Positions 55,044 to 64,000 of a stretch of 64,000 bases of DNA are shown piece by piece. The position numbers and the translations under genes are program-made. How positions within the stretch are numbered: position 1 is the first letter of the stretch; the number at the start of each line of letters is the position of its first letter. The notes under the pieces were generated by a model. It worked only from the letters and a program-made list of their open reading frames with translations. It had not been told where the DNA came from and searched no databases. This DNA is from Marchantia polymorpha subsp. ruderalis (lineage: Eukaryota; Streptophyta; Marchantiopsida; Marchantiales; Marchantiaceae), in assembly GCA_037833965.1 (NCBI GenBank), contig AP031355.1, forward strand, positions 21,539,501 to 21,603,500, written 5' to 3'.

Positions 55044-57771
55044 TGTAATAACCCACCAAAGGCTAAAACTGCAGTATGGTGGTAAAAAGATCGAACCCAC
55101 AGGGACAGAGGCAACACACAGAGTAAAAGTGTCACGTTTAACAGACTTTTGGTAGAGTTTGAATTCTAGGCGACTGTCACTCCCAGAAATACTGTAGTGC
55201 TCGACTCGGAGGCTCGACTCGGAGGAGGAACTCAACTCGGAGGATGCTCGGAGGATGCACGGTACAGCTTGGTCACTCAACACACACACACACACACACC
55301 TGAAACTGGCAAAAAGCACAACTCGGAGGTCGGTCAGGACCTCCGCTTCGGATTTCAGGAGGAAAGTGTCTCGCAAGTTCACTCAGAGGTTCTGCAGGAA
55401 GTGCCTCCCACTCCGGCTTTTACTGCCCTTCCGCCAGGAACTAGCGGGGGTACCCGGACTGGACTTCTCACTTCGGAACGAAGCCTCTACGTACGCCGTG
55501 GACGTCACCCTCGACTATCACACAAAACGCAGGGAGTGCAGACCCGACTGAGAACTTACTGAAAACACGATCCAGTAACACACACACAACCTGAATTACA
55601 AACCAAGGTTTACACGAAGTAATGAAACTTCACATTGGCATTCAGGGGAAACTTCCCGTAGGAGTACAATCAGGATATGTCACTCGAAGGAGTAAGGGGG
55701 AACTGTTGAAGTATCTAACTCGCAGCCGGCTCTGAGTATCAGAAATCACCCGCAGGTGCAGATCCGCACTACTCAAGTCTCTAACCGGTTACTAGCTCTG
55801 AACATTCAGCCGAAGGCCTTCAACTACAACATACGGTAACTTCGCTATGCTGCAGCTTCTCTACGTGGTGCCAGGACCAAATGCACAAACACGCCAAGAA
55901 AGTGAGTTCCTGATCTGCACTTCCGAAACTGGAAGAGTCAAAAGGCAAAACGCCTTGAACTACTTTATACCTTCTAAGGTCCTAACTAACACTACACTAC
56001 CCGCTAGGGTGCGAGCCGCAACAGATCCTACACCTGAGAAGTCGGCGGCTACCTTCCCCTCTAACTTACAACCTAAATCTAACCCTAACCCTAAATCTAA
56101 ATCCTAAGCCTACTGTACAGAGCCGCCAGCGTCTTTACATCCGAGATCTGAGGCTGAATATGTGCAGGCATGCGTGGCCGACCGAGATCAACGGTCCCAC
56201 CAAATTTCAGATCCATCCGACCGTCCATCGCAAAGATATGGACTCCGCAAGATCTCTGAACCGCATCCGGTTTGCCGACCTTGAGTTCGCCGACTCCGAG
56301 TTTGCCGACTTGAAGTTCGCCGACCTCGAGTTCGCCGACTCCGAGTTCTCCGAAGGCGTTGACCGCCGAAGACGCACTTCCGCACCTTTGCCTATTTGTA
56401 ACAGTCACTTCCGACACCCATAACTCACAGATCCTTGATCTGTTTCAAGAGTTCTTGGGCTCGTTGGAACGAGCGCGTCAAGCTCTTTCTAACGAGACCC
56501 TAACTGAGTCAAACCGTTACGAGTTGAAAGAGTTATGCCAGTTTTATCCTTCGCCGAAGGCACACTGTCGAAGGCTTGTTATCTGTTATCGCCGAAGGCG
56601 CCCGCACGATGTTTCGCCGACTCCGAGTTCTCCGAAGGCGTTGACCGCCGAAGACGCACTTCCGCATCTTTGCCTATTTGTAACAGTCACTCCCGACACC
56701 CATAACTCACAGATCCTTGATCCGTTTCAAGAGTTCTTGGGCTCGTTGGAACGAGCGCGTCGAGCTCTTTCTAACGAGACCCTAATTGAGTCAAACCGTT
56801 ACGAGTTGAAAGAGTTATGCCGGTTTTATCCTTGGCCGAAGGCACACTGTCAAAGGCTTGTTATCTGTTATCGCCGAAGGCGCCCGCACGATGTTTCGCC
56901 GACTCCGAGTTCTCTGACCTCAAGTTTGCCGACCTCGAGTTCGCTGACTTGAAGTTCGCCGACCTCGAGTTCGCCGACCTCAAGTTTGCCGACTCCGAGT
57001 TTGCTGACTTGAAGTTCTTTGACCTCGAGTTTGCCAACCTCAAGTTTGCCGACTCCGAGTTTGCTGACTTGAAGTTCGCCGACCTCGAGTTTGCCGACCT
57101 CAAGTTCTCCGACCTCGAGTTTTCCGACCTCGAGTTCTTCGACCTCGAGTTCGCCGACCTCAAGTTTGCCGACTCCGAGTTTGCTGACTTGAAGTTCTTT
57201 GACCTCGAGTTCTCCGACCTCAAGTTTTCCGACCTCGAGTTTTCCGACCTCGAGTTCTCCGACCTCGAGTTCGCCGACCTCAAGTTTGCCGACTCCGAGT
57301 TTGCCGACTTGAAGTTGACACGAAGACGTCCGTCGCCGAAGGCGAACATCTAGGGCCGAAGGTGGATATTCTGCTAACGACGAACTCCTTCCGCCTATCC
57401 GTAGGCGTTCTCCTTCGCATCTTCCGACAGTCACAACTCCCTGAGTCCTCATCCGTTCCAGGCGTTCTTGGTCTCGTTAGAACGAGCGCGTTGAGCTCTT
57501 TCCAACGAGACCCTAAGTAACTCAAGGCGTTAAGAATTTAGGAAGTTATGAGTGATCTACCGCCGAAGGTGCTCGAAGCGAGTCCTGCAGCGTGAACCGC
57601 CCGTTCCATTCCAAGCGTTCCACTGTGGCCTAAGCCCAAAACCCCTCGACTGTCCTCGATCCTCTTTTTACTCTGGCTTTGCGTACCGATTACTATTTAC
57701 AGCTGCTACCACGGTACTTACTAATCAAAAATGTTCTAATTCCGACGAAAAACAAAAAGTGGGTTACCACA
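55044..57771 (-). repeat. 5' LTR of the young retrotransposon
   Basis: 2728 bp, nearly identical to 51678-54405 at a fixed offset of 3366 bp. Minisatellites lie at 56269-56356 and 56894-57316. Confidence 0.93.
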
Positions 57772-58138
57772 GGCATTCAGGGGAAACTTCCCGTAGGAGT
57801 ACAATCAGGATATGTCACTCCAAGGAGTAAGGGGGAACTGTTCAAGTATCTAACTCGCAACCGGCTCTGAGCATCAGAAATCACCCGCAGGTGCAGATCC
57901 GCACTACTCAAGTCTCTAACCGGGTACTAGCTCTGAACATTCAGCCGAAGGCCTTCAACTACAACATACGGTAACTTCGCTATGCTGCAGCTTCTCTACG
58001 TGGTGCCAGGACCAAAAATGCACAAACACGCCAAGAAAGTGAGTTCCTGATCTGCACTTCCGAAACTGGAAGAGTCCTAGGGCAAAACGCCTTGATCTAC
58101 TTTATACCCTCAAAGGTCCTAACTAACACTACGCTATC

Positions 58139-59663
58139 CTATCTACTACTCGCAACACTTGCACGAAACCAAACTATGCTACTGCACTCTGCAGATCCGG
58201 TGCTGCGCCTCCTGCGCGCCGGACTGCCTCGCTCTCTATCTCTACCTTGCCAATCTTCCGACCGGCTGCGCAACCCCAGACGCCGGAGGGCTGCAGTCAC
58301 TTCCGACTCCAAGTGCGCCATAGTGTCGCGCGCACCCGACAAGAAGGATTCTAATTTCCTCGCTACTCGCCGCCGACTCCGACTGTCACCCTCCGTCAAT
58401 GCCGCCGCCCGAAGCTCGAACTCCCTGAGTGTGATCTTCTCTTGAGCTGCCACCTCCCAATGGGTGTATCCTTTTAGACAGTGAGTCACCCGCGTCGCCA
58501 ACTCTTCTCGCGCCCGGCAGCTGCCTTCCACCTCTGCTAGCTGCATTTCCGCATCTGCGCGCTGCGCCCTCAAATCCGAGCACTCGGATTGCAAGTTGCG
58601 CAACAACTCCTCATCCTCCTTGCGTGTTCTTTGACTTTCTTCTAAGGCGCGCGTCTGGCGCGCAAGCTTTGCTGCTAAGATGCGGTTTTGTCTCCGCTCT
58701 TCCTGCAATTCCGACTCGATCTTTGCCCGTATTAGTTCGGCATCCGCCTGGTTTTTCGTCGCCGCATCCTCCCTCTGCTGCTGCAAGGTTTGGTATAGCT
58801 TCTGTGTGACCGCCAGGTGTTGTCGGAGGGTAGTGTTCCTATCCTGCAATACTTGGCACCTAGAGGCCCAAGTGGCCACCTTGCTCCTCGTCCTGCGCTT
58901 GACAGTCTCCACATAAGACTGCGGTTTTCCGGTACCCGAGTACTTGGATGTCTTGCGATCCAGATATCGCAAGAGTGGGACTATCTGCTCGCACAACACC
59001 CCTGTTGGCGTTTTCTGCACAGAATCCGCTTCCTGCTCTTCCGAGCTCGTCTCATCCTCCGTTTCGAGGATTTCAGTCGCCACCGAATCCCTTGGCGACT
59101 CCCTGGAGTGGAGCGGCAGTCGCAGCTTCCGCCGCGACTGCCGCTCCACTCCCTGCTAAAATATCCAAGGCAGTGGGGGATCCCACTGCTTGAGCCCCTG
59201 TTCCGGCTCGATCTTCGGTTTCCGAAGGGGTCGACGCCGCAGTGACTTTTGTCACCTTTGCACCGCCCGCTTCCGCTGCTTGCCCTTCCGGCGCGATCTG
59301 CGCGGAAGGTGTCTTCGCTGAAGGTGCGCCGCCAAAGACGTCCGCACACTGGTCGCCGGCCCTGTCCGTCTCGCAGTCGGCGAATCTGGCCGACTCTCTG
59401 TTGACCGACTCGCAGTCGGCTGACTAGCAGTTGTCCGACTGGCAGTCGGATACACCCTGCGCGTCTTCACTCCACTTGGCCTGCTTGCTGGCGGCGTTTT
59501 CCCAGAAGTGCCTTCCGCCGAAGACGACCCTCTGAGGGTTGTTGGCTCGTCAGCCAAACTCCCTTCTGCCTCCGGTCTGCTGTCCGGTTCAACGCGCCCC
59601 TCCGTCGGCCTTCCTTCCGTTTGTCGACCTTTAGTCGCCCGACTCGTAGTCGGCCGACTGTCA
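58139..59663 (-). pseudogene. Broken copy of the LTR-internal ORF
   Basis: Paralogue of 19746-22301 covering its C-terminal ~510 codons; the N-terminal part is cut off by the gypsy insertion at 59664. The coiled-coil part (58139 to about 59100) is open and well conserved: EERRQNRILAAKLARQTRAL against EERRQNKVLAAELARQTRAL. Two frame breaks are visible: one near 59342, after the SVRT residues, and one at the hairpin 59105-59152, where the frame switches between GSGAAVAAEAA and SRESPRDSV. Long preserved coiled-coil sequence suggests that the break-up is recent or that this part was under selection earlier. Confidence 0.85.
59105..59152. repeat. 19-bp perfect hairpin formed inside the ORF pseudogene
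   Basis: Arms 59105-59123 and 59134-59152 are exact complements around a 10-nt loop. The intact ORF copy (about 21290-21340) has only the first arm sequence; the second arm replaces unrelated bases, as expected from a template switch. Confidence 0.88.
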
Positions 59664-60552
59664 TGCAACCTCCGGGCTGACTCTCACTCAGGTTTACCTC
59701 TGATGGCTTTGTGGTAGCGCATCATGGTTCTAGAAGACTAAGATTCATACTCTCACTCATGTCCCAAACACCTTCTCTTACAAACTCTCATGTATCACTC
59801 CAACTCACACACAACTCTCCTCACATCACCCTCTTCACATAAATGCAAACACACGTCGATACTCCAAGATACTCAAAAACTTCACTCCTTCATTACTGAA
59901 ACAAGTCCTCACACATGACTCTCCAAACTTGCTTGAGAGGTGCTACTCTACCTCTCTATTTATACTACTTGAGAAGTTACCATAGTAACATGTGGTAATT
60001 TCTCCTAACTTACTTTTACCTAGGTAAGTTTGACTAACCTTCTCTACGTGGCAACATGCCATTGGCCTACCTAAACCTTCTAGAAGCTTCCGGAATCCAA
60101 GGTTGAGGTGGCGACATGCCATTGGAAGCTTTTAAACTTCTACAAGCTTCCTAGCCACTAAGTCAACATTAGACTTAGTCTAGCCAATCATCTTTCATAC
60201 ATTTAGTCAAACCAATCAAATCCAAGCTTCTAGTCAAATATCTAATCCCTTGGAATCTAGAACTTTTGTATAAGACAAAATAGAAGTGCTCACTCCTTGT
60301 AAAGGACAAAATAGAAGTGCTCACTCCTTGTAAAGGACAAAATAGAAGTGCTCACTCCATTCTTCTAGAACTCCGCTAATTATTCCGCCAACTATAGACA
60401 TTGTAGCTAAACTTAGTCATGACTAGATAAACTTAGTTATAACTAACTAGTTTAGTCATAACTAGCTAGTCTTAGCTATGCCTTGGCTAATCATCCTTAT
60501 TCCCTTGACCACTTCTAAGACTTAGTACATATGTGCAACACCCGGTCTTACA
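59664..60552 (-). repeat. 3' LTR of the gypsy element
   Basis: 889 bp from TGCAACCTC (plus, left edge) to CTTACA (right edge); in sense it starts TGTAAGACCGGG. It is directly adjacent to a G-rich purine tract. It contains the 31-bp repeats at 60274. A fragment of a related LTR lies at 34982. Confidence 0.85.
60274..60358. repeat. 31-bp tandem repeat in the gypsy LTR
   Basis: Units starting GACAAAATAGAAGTGCTCAC at 60274, 60305 and 60336; the third is partial. Confidence 0.92.
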
Positions 60553-60562
60553 TTTACCCCCG
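60553..60562 (-). promoter_or_regulatory. Polypurine tract of the gypsy element
   Basis: The minus strand reads CCGGGGGTAAA immediately before TGTAAGACC, the start of the 3' LTR, and 14 bp after the Pol stop codon region. Confidence 0.7.
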
Positions 60563-60575
60563 GACTAAGATTTCA

Positions 60576-63449
60576 CTACGCCCTCGGAGTGAAAGAATCT
60601 GATCTTCGATGGAATAACTTCAACTTGTCGTGGTTGACTCGATCGAAGTGACGTCCTCCTAACTCCTTGATGTCATAAGTGAAATTTCCCCACACCTTCT
60701 CAACTATGAAAGGTCCAAAATACTTAGGAAGAAACTTTTTCCTAGCTCTCTTGTATCTAATTGCATCAAAGAGCATCACCCAATCACCTTCCTTGAACGG
60801 CTTCAAGTTCTGGTTTCCACTTCGTTTGTCGTGATACTTCTTCTGCAAGTGTTGAGCCCGCTCCACTCGTACCATGGCTAGTGCTCGAGCTTCCTCCAAC
60901 TCCATCAATTGTTGTTGGCGAGACTTGATGGCTTCTGCTCCATTTGATTTCTTCAACCTTTGCTGGATTGTTGTGAATGTTGTCAAGTCAAACTGTATGG
61001 GAAGTTTTGACTCAACTCCATACACCATCCGAAAAGGTGAGTATCCAGTAGATGTCTTCCATGTTGTGCGATACTCCCATAAGATAGCATGGAGCCTCTT
61101 GTCCCAATTGTGTTTACTCCCGTCCATGTCTGCATCCTTGGCCAACATCATACACAAAGTGTAGTTGGTCCGCTCCGCCAACCCATTAGCGTTAGGTTTG
61201 TAGGAAGTGGTCACTCGAGCCTTGATGGAAAAGTGCTCCAACATGGCTTGAATCATACTTCCCACAAATTCTCCTCCTCTATCTGATACTAACTCCAATG
61301 GACAACCAAATCGAGTAATGATTCTCTCATATAAAAATCTACCAACCTCCTTCTCATTAGTAGATTTAAGTGGTCTTGCCTCTACCCACTTCGTAAGATA
61401 ATCTGTAGCTATCACAATGAACTTATTCCCTCGAGGAGTAAGATTCAAAGGACCTACAAAATCTATTCCCCACTTTTCAAAAGGACCTAACACTGGTACA
61501 GAAATCATAGGAGGGGTTTTCATGGACTTTTTAGCAAAAGCTTGACACACATCACAACTTTTGCAATATTCCACACAATCCTTAAAAATACCCTTCCAAT
61601 GATAACCAGCATCAAGAATTTTGAAGGCAGTTACCTTCCCCGCAAAATGTCCTCCACATACTGCACCATCATGAAACTCCTTCATGAGTTGTAATGCCTC
61701 TCCTCTCCCAACCGCCCTTCGTAGAAGTCCGTCAGCTCCTTGATGAAAAAGTACCTTCTCCATGATCATATATGGTTGACATCTCTTCACTAATGCATTT
61801 TTCTCCCTTTGATGCATTCCTTGAGAAAACTCTCCTTTAGAGATGAAATCCCAAATTTCCTTGTACTCCTCCGGTACTGTTGTCACCGTGTCCATGACTA
61901 GCAAGTCCTCATCCGGAAAGGTGTCATCTACTGACTGATCTCCTCCATCATCATATGCTCTCGACATCAAATCCGCATTAGCATGCTTCTTTCCAGGTCT
62001 ATCCTCAATGGTATAATCAAACTCTGCTAGTAGTAGCTTCCATCTAGCTATCCTCCCTTCAGCATTAGGCTTGTTGAAAATGTATTTCAAAGCCTTATGA
62101 TCAGTCACTATAGTGAATCTCCCACCCAACAAATAATGTCGAAACTTCTTAAGTGAGAAGATTACAGCTAACGCCTCTCTCTCTGTCACTGAGTAGTTCT
62201 TCTCCGCTTGAACCATTTGTCTACTAGCATAGGCAATTGGATGATCATGCTTTTCATCATCTAATTGACTCAAGGTGCATCCTACAGCAATATTTGATGC
62301 ATCTGTGTAGAGAATGAAAGGTTTACCCCAATCCGGTTTCGCCAAAATTGGAGCCGTCACCAACGCCTTCTTGAGAACTTCGAACGCCGTCTTTGCAGCT
62401 TCATCCTTGAAAATGAGTTCGTACTCCACTCCCTTCTTCATGTAATTTGTCAAGGCATGAGCTTTGTTGGAGAAGGACAAGATGAACCGTCGATAGTACC
62501 CCACCATACCAAGGAATTGCCTCAACTTGGTTAAAGTCGCCGGAAAAGGTAACTCCATGATCCGTGTCACCTTCTCTGGGTCCACCGCTATACCATTCTT
62601 GGAGATGATATGCCCCAACAATAGGCCTTCCTCACATCCAAAAATGCATTTTTCTGGATTGAGTGAAGCCTTAGCTTCCTCCAGCCGTTGAAGTATTTTG
62701 ATCAAATGATCAAAATGATCCGCTTTCCTCCCGTAAACACAAAAATCATCTATGAAATCCCTTACAAACTTTCCAATGAAAGGTTCAAACACTCTATTCA
62801 TGAACCTTTGAAAAGTGGCAGGAGCATTACATAGACCAAACGGCATCACTCTAAAAGCGAAGGTTCCCCATGGAGTAGTAAAAGTTGTTTTGAGTTGGTC
62901 TTCTAAGGCAATTTGGATTTGGTTATAGCCACTATAACCATCTCCAAAACTATACCACTCATGGCCAGCAACCTCCTCTAGAATCTCATCTATGAAAGGC
63001 AAGGGATAGTAGTCTTTCTTTGTGACAGCATTCAACTTTTTGTAATCTACGCACACTCGTAGCTTACCATTCTTCTTCTTCACTATCACAATTGGAGACA
63101 CCCATTCAGAATTTTCTACCTCGTAGATGAAGCCAGCCTCCTTGAGCTTGTCGATCTCCTCCTTCACCACAAGAGCCGTAGGTGGATTTATTCGGCGTTG
63201 CTTTTGCCGAATAGGACGAGCTTTCTCCTCCAACTCGATGCGATGAGTCTCCAACGTCACATGCTTAAGATCCTTGTAACTAAAGGCAAAAACATGAATA
63301 TATTTGCGAAATATATTGAGAGATTGACTCACTACTCTTTCTTCAAACTCCACCTTGAATTCTCTTGTATTGGAGTCTAAAGACACTATAACATCCAAGC
63401 CTTGAGGTACTTTGGATAACCTAACCTTCCAACCTTCTTGTTCACTCAT
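60576..63449 (-). CDS. Ty3/gypsy Pol: reverse transcriptase, RNase H, integrase
   Basis: 957 residues. RT spans about 80-260: WVSPIVIVKKKNG, catalytic D170 in the DGYSGY motif, and FIDD (D234, D235) in place of the commoner Y-L-DD. RNase H-like domain at about 375-495: YTDAS (D383), VTEREAL (E423/E425), VTDHKAL (D450). Integrase: zinc finger H593, H601, C632, C635; catalytic D663 (GIDFVGP), D723 (VSDRGGEF), E759 (NGLAERT); GPF module at 912-914. No chromodomain follows. No protease or gag is in this frame; an in-frame stop lies about 50 bp upstream of the chosen ATG, so gag-protease must be elsewhere, expressed by another strategy, or absent. The ORF is intact, so recent activity is plausible. 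Confidence 0.95.
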   Translation of the reverse strand: MSEQEGWKVRLSKVPQGLDVIVSLDSNTREFKVEFEERVVSQSLNIFRKYIHVFAFSYKDLKHVTLETHRIELEEKARPIRQKQRRINPPTALVVKEEIDKLKEAGFIYEVENSEWVSPIVIVKKKNGKLRVCVDYKKLNAVTKKDYYPLPFIDEILEEVAGHEWYSFGDGYSGYNQIQIALEDQLKTTFTTPWGTFAFRVMPFGLCNAPATFQRFMNRVFEPFIGKFVRDFIDDFCVYGRKADHFDHLIKILQRLEEAKASLNPEKCIFGCEEGLLLGHIISKNGIAVDPEKVTRIMELPFPATLTKLRQFLGMVGYYRRFILSFSNKAHALTNYMKKGVEYELIFKDEAAKTAFEVLKKALVTAPILAKPDWGKPFILYTDASNIAVGCTLSQLDDEKHDHPIAYASRQMVQAEKNYSVTEREALAVIFSLKKFRHYLLGGRFTIVTDHKALKYIFNKPNAEGRIARWKLLLAEFDYTIEDRPGKKHANADLMSRAYDDGGDQSVDDTFPDEDLLVMDTVTTVPEEYKEIWDFISKGEFSQGMHQREKNALVKRCQPYMIMEKVLFHQGADGLLRRAVGRGEALQLMKEFHDGAVCGGHFAGKVTAFKILDAGYHWKGIFKDCVEYCKSCDVCQAFAKKSMKTPPMISVPVLGPFEKWGIDFVGPLNLTPRGNKFIVIATDYLTKWVEARPLKSTNEKEVGRFLYERIITRFGCPLELVSDRGGEFVGSMIQAMLEHFSIKARVTTSYKPNANGLAERTNYTLCMMLAKDADMDGSKHNWDKRLHAILWEYRTTWKTSTGYSPFRMVYGVESKLPIQFDLTTFTTIQQRLKKSNGAEAIKSRQQQLMELEEARALAMVRVERAQHLQKKYHDKRSGNQNLKPFKEGDWVMLFDAIRYKRARKKFLPKYFGPFIVEKVWGNFTYDIKELGGRHFDRVNHDKLKLFHRRSDSFTPRA

Positions 63450-64000
63450 TTTCCCATAAGGTAGAAACCACTCAAAAGACCTCTCCCAGAAACGCTATCT
63501 ACTTGACGAAAACTGTGAATAAAGAAATCAAAAACTTTTGCTTTGTTATCTTGCTTTTGTACCCCCTCAACTTCAAATCAACATAACTTCGTCTCTAGAC
63601 GTGATCTCTCAGTGAAATTTTGACTCAAACGTAGCTTATCTTCCAATACACACTCGTACGAAGTTTCAAAGCCTAAATTGAAATACAGAAAAAGTAATCA
63701 ACTCTGTACAAACTTTCCAGAGAGCAGACTTTTGATACCCGTGAAAACCCACTCAACTTCTAACTCTCATATCTTTCTGTTAACACATGATCTGGACCTG
63801 AAACAAAAACGTAAATTTTCTCTATCTTTCACTCTAAAATCAATAAAAACTTTGAAGAATACCTTCAAAAATACTTTTCGGTGTCTAAGATCACTTTTCT
63901 CTCAAAAAGACATGTTTACGTGAACAAAGCATACAAAATCACTTCTAGGCTATCATATGAGACTATGGGATAAACAAATGGAATTTCGCTCTCAAGCACA
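63450..64000 (-). other. Upstream part of the gypsy element, no gag recognised
   Basis: 550 bp between the Pol ATG and the window edge. The minus strand has several stops in all frames and no zinc knuckle or protease motif. It may be untranslated leader, a decayed gag end, or captured sequence. A plus-strand open frame at 63678-63923 has no recognisable features. Confidence 0.45.

Larger units (their letters stand above)
51678..57771 (-). mobile_element. Young LTR retrotransposon, internally deleted (two LTRs)
   Basis: A complete element: LTR 55044-57771 (5' in sense), internal region of only 638 bp (55043-54406), LTR 54405-51678 (3'). The target-site duplication GGCAT is exact (51673-51677 and 57772-57776). 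Both LTRs are 2728 bp, and I see only two differences (near 53579/56945 and 53846/57212). It has a PBS matching tRNA-Asp and a PPT but no gag or pol, so it must have relied on an autonomous partner. The Asp PBS is typical of Tat/Athila-type Ty3/gypsy elements. Confidence 0.93.
51077..59663 (-). mobile_element. Outer ORF-bearing long LTR unit, doubly interrupted
   Basis: The TGTAATAACCCAC terminus is at 51077. The first 601 bp (51077-51677) continue at 57772 after a younger retrotransposon with TSD GGCAT. From 58139 upward it matches the ORF of 18389-23261 in reverse, until a gypsy element enters at 59664. The remaining part, equivalent to 18389-20780, should lie to the right of the window. 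ORF stop to LTR end is 968 bp here (367 + 601) against 960 bp in the intact unit. Confidence 0.85.
59664..64000 (-). mobile_element. Ty3/gypsy LTR retrotransposon, right part outside the window
   Basis: 3' LTR at 59664-60552, PPT next to it, Pol ORF 60576-63449 on the minus strand. The 5' LTR, PBS and any gag lie beyond 64000. It entered the ORF pseudogene at the site equivalent to about 20777; the left 5-mer is TGTCA, which should recur on the far side. Confidence 0.92.

Overview
The window looks like nuclear DNA of a land plant. It carries intron-containing class III (secretory) peroxidase genes, plant-type Ty3/gypsy elements, a hAT-type MITE, and an LTR retrotransposon whose primer-binding site matches the 3' end of plant tRNA-Asp with one mismatch. 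Peroxidase introns are short (145-219 bp), which fits a fairly compact genome such as a bryophyte's, but the species cannot be fixed from sequence alone.

Layout. (1) 1-12.6 kb: two peroxidase genes on the minus strand (Prx-1 at 2427-3969, Prx-2 at 7960-9435) with duplicated flanks. (2) 12.9-18.4 kb: a decayed Ty3/gypsy element split by a solo LTR (13237-15485, TSD GTAAA). (3) 18389-23261: a 4.87 kb TG...CA unit with TSD AGCGT that carries one 851-codon ORF; its ends match the LTRs elsewhere in the window. (4) 23.3-28.3 kb: an intact hAT-like MITE (23932-24485, TSD ATACAAGC), an orphan peroxidase pseudogene (25.7-26.2 kb) and an inverted copy of the 5.2-6.1 kb flank. (5) 28.3-34.1 kb and 38.0-45.1 kb: two more duplication units with Prx-3 and Prx-4, separated by LTR fragments and a repeat family rich in CGCCTTCGGCG. 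(6) 45.1-51.0 kb: decayed gypsy and LTR sequence. (7) 51.1-64 kb: a three-level nest. A near-identical-LTR, internally deleted retrotransposon (51678-57771, TSD GGCAT) sits inside a second copy of the ORF-bearing unit. That unit is also interrupted at 59664 by a Ty3/gypsy element with a 957-codon Pol ORF, which runs off the right edge.

How the parts relate. The four complete peroxidase genes share one plan: a signal peptide, four coding exons with intron phases 0, 0 and 1, eight conserved cysteines, and a probable intron in the 5' UTR behind a TATA box. They are predicted to be secreted haem peroxidases acting in the cell wall or apoplast. Prx-2, -3 and -4 arose by segmental duplication with about 1-3 kb of flank on each side; Prx-1 is older and more diverged. 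A gypsy relic is shared by the Prx-2 and Prx-4 units, so it predates that duplication. The retroelement insertions with clean target-site duplications are later.

The least familiar item is the LTR family with termini TGTGGTAACCCAC and GTGGGTTATTACA. Strand is set by a PBS and a polypurine tract in the 51678-57771 copy. In its long form the LTR itself holds a sense ORF for a large, partly disordered, coiled-coil protein. In its short forms the corresponding section is 15-bp minisatellite and other repeat sequence instead.
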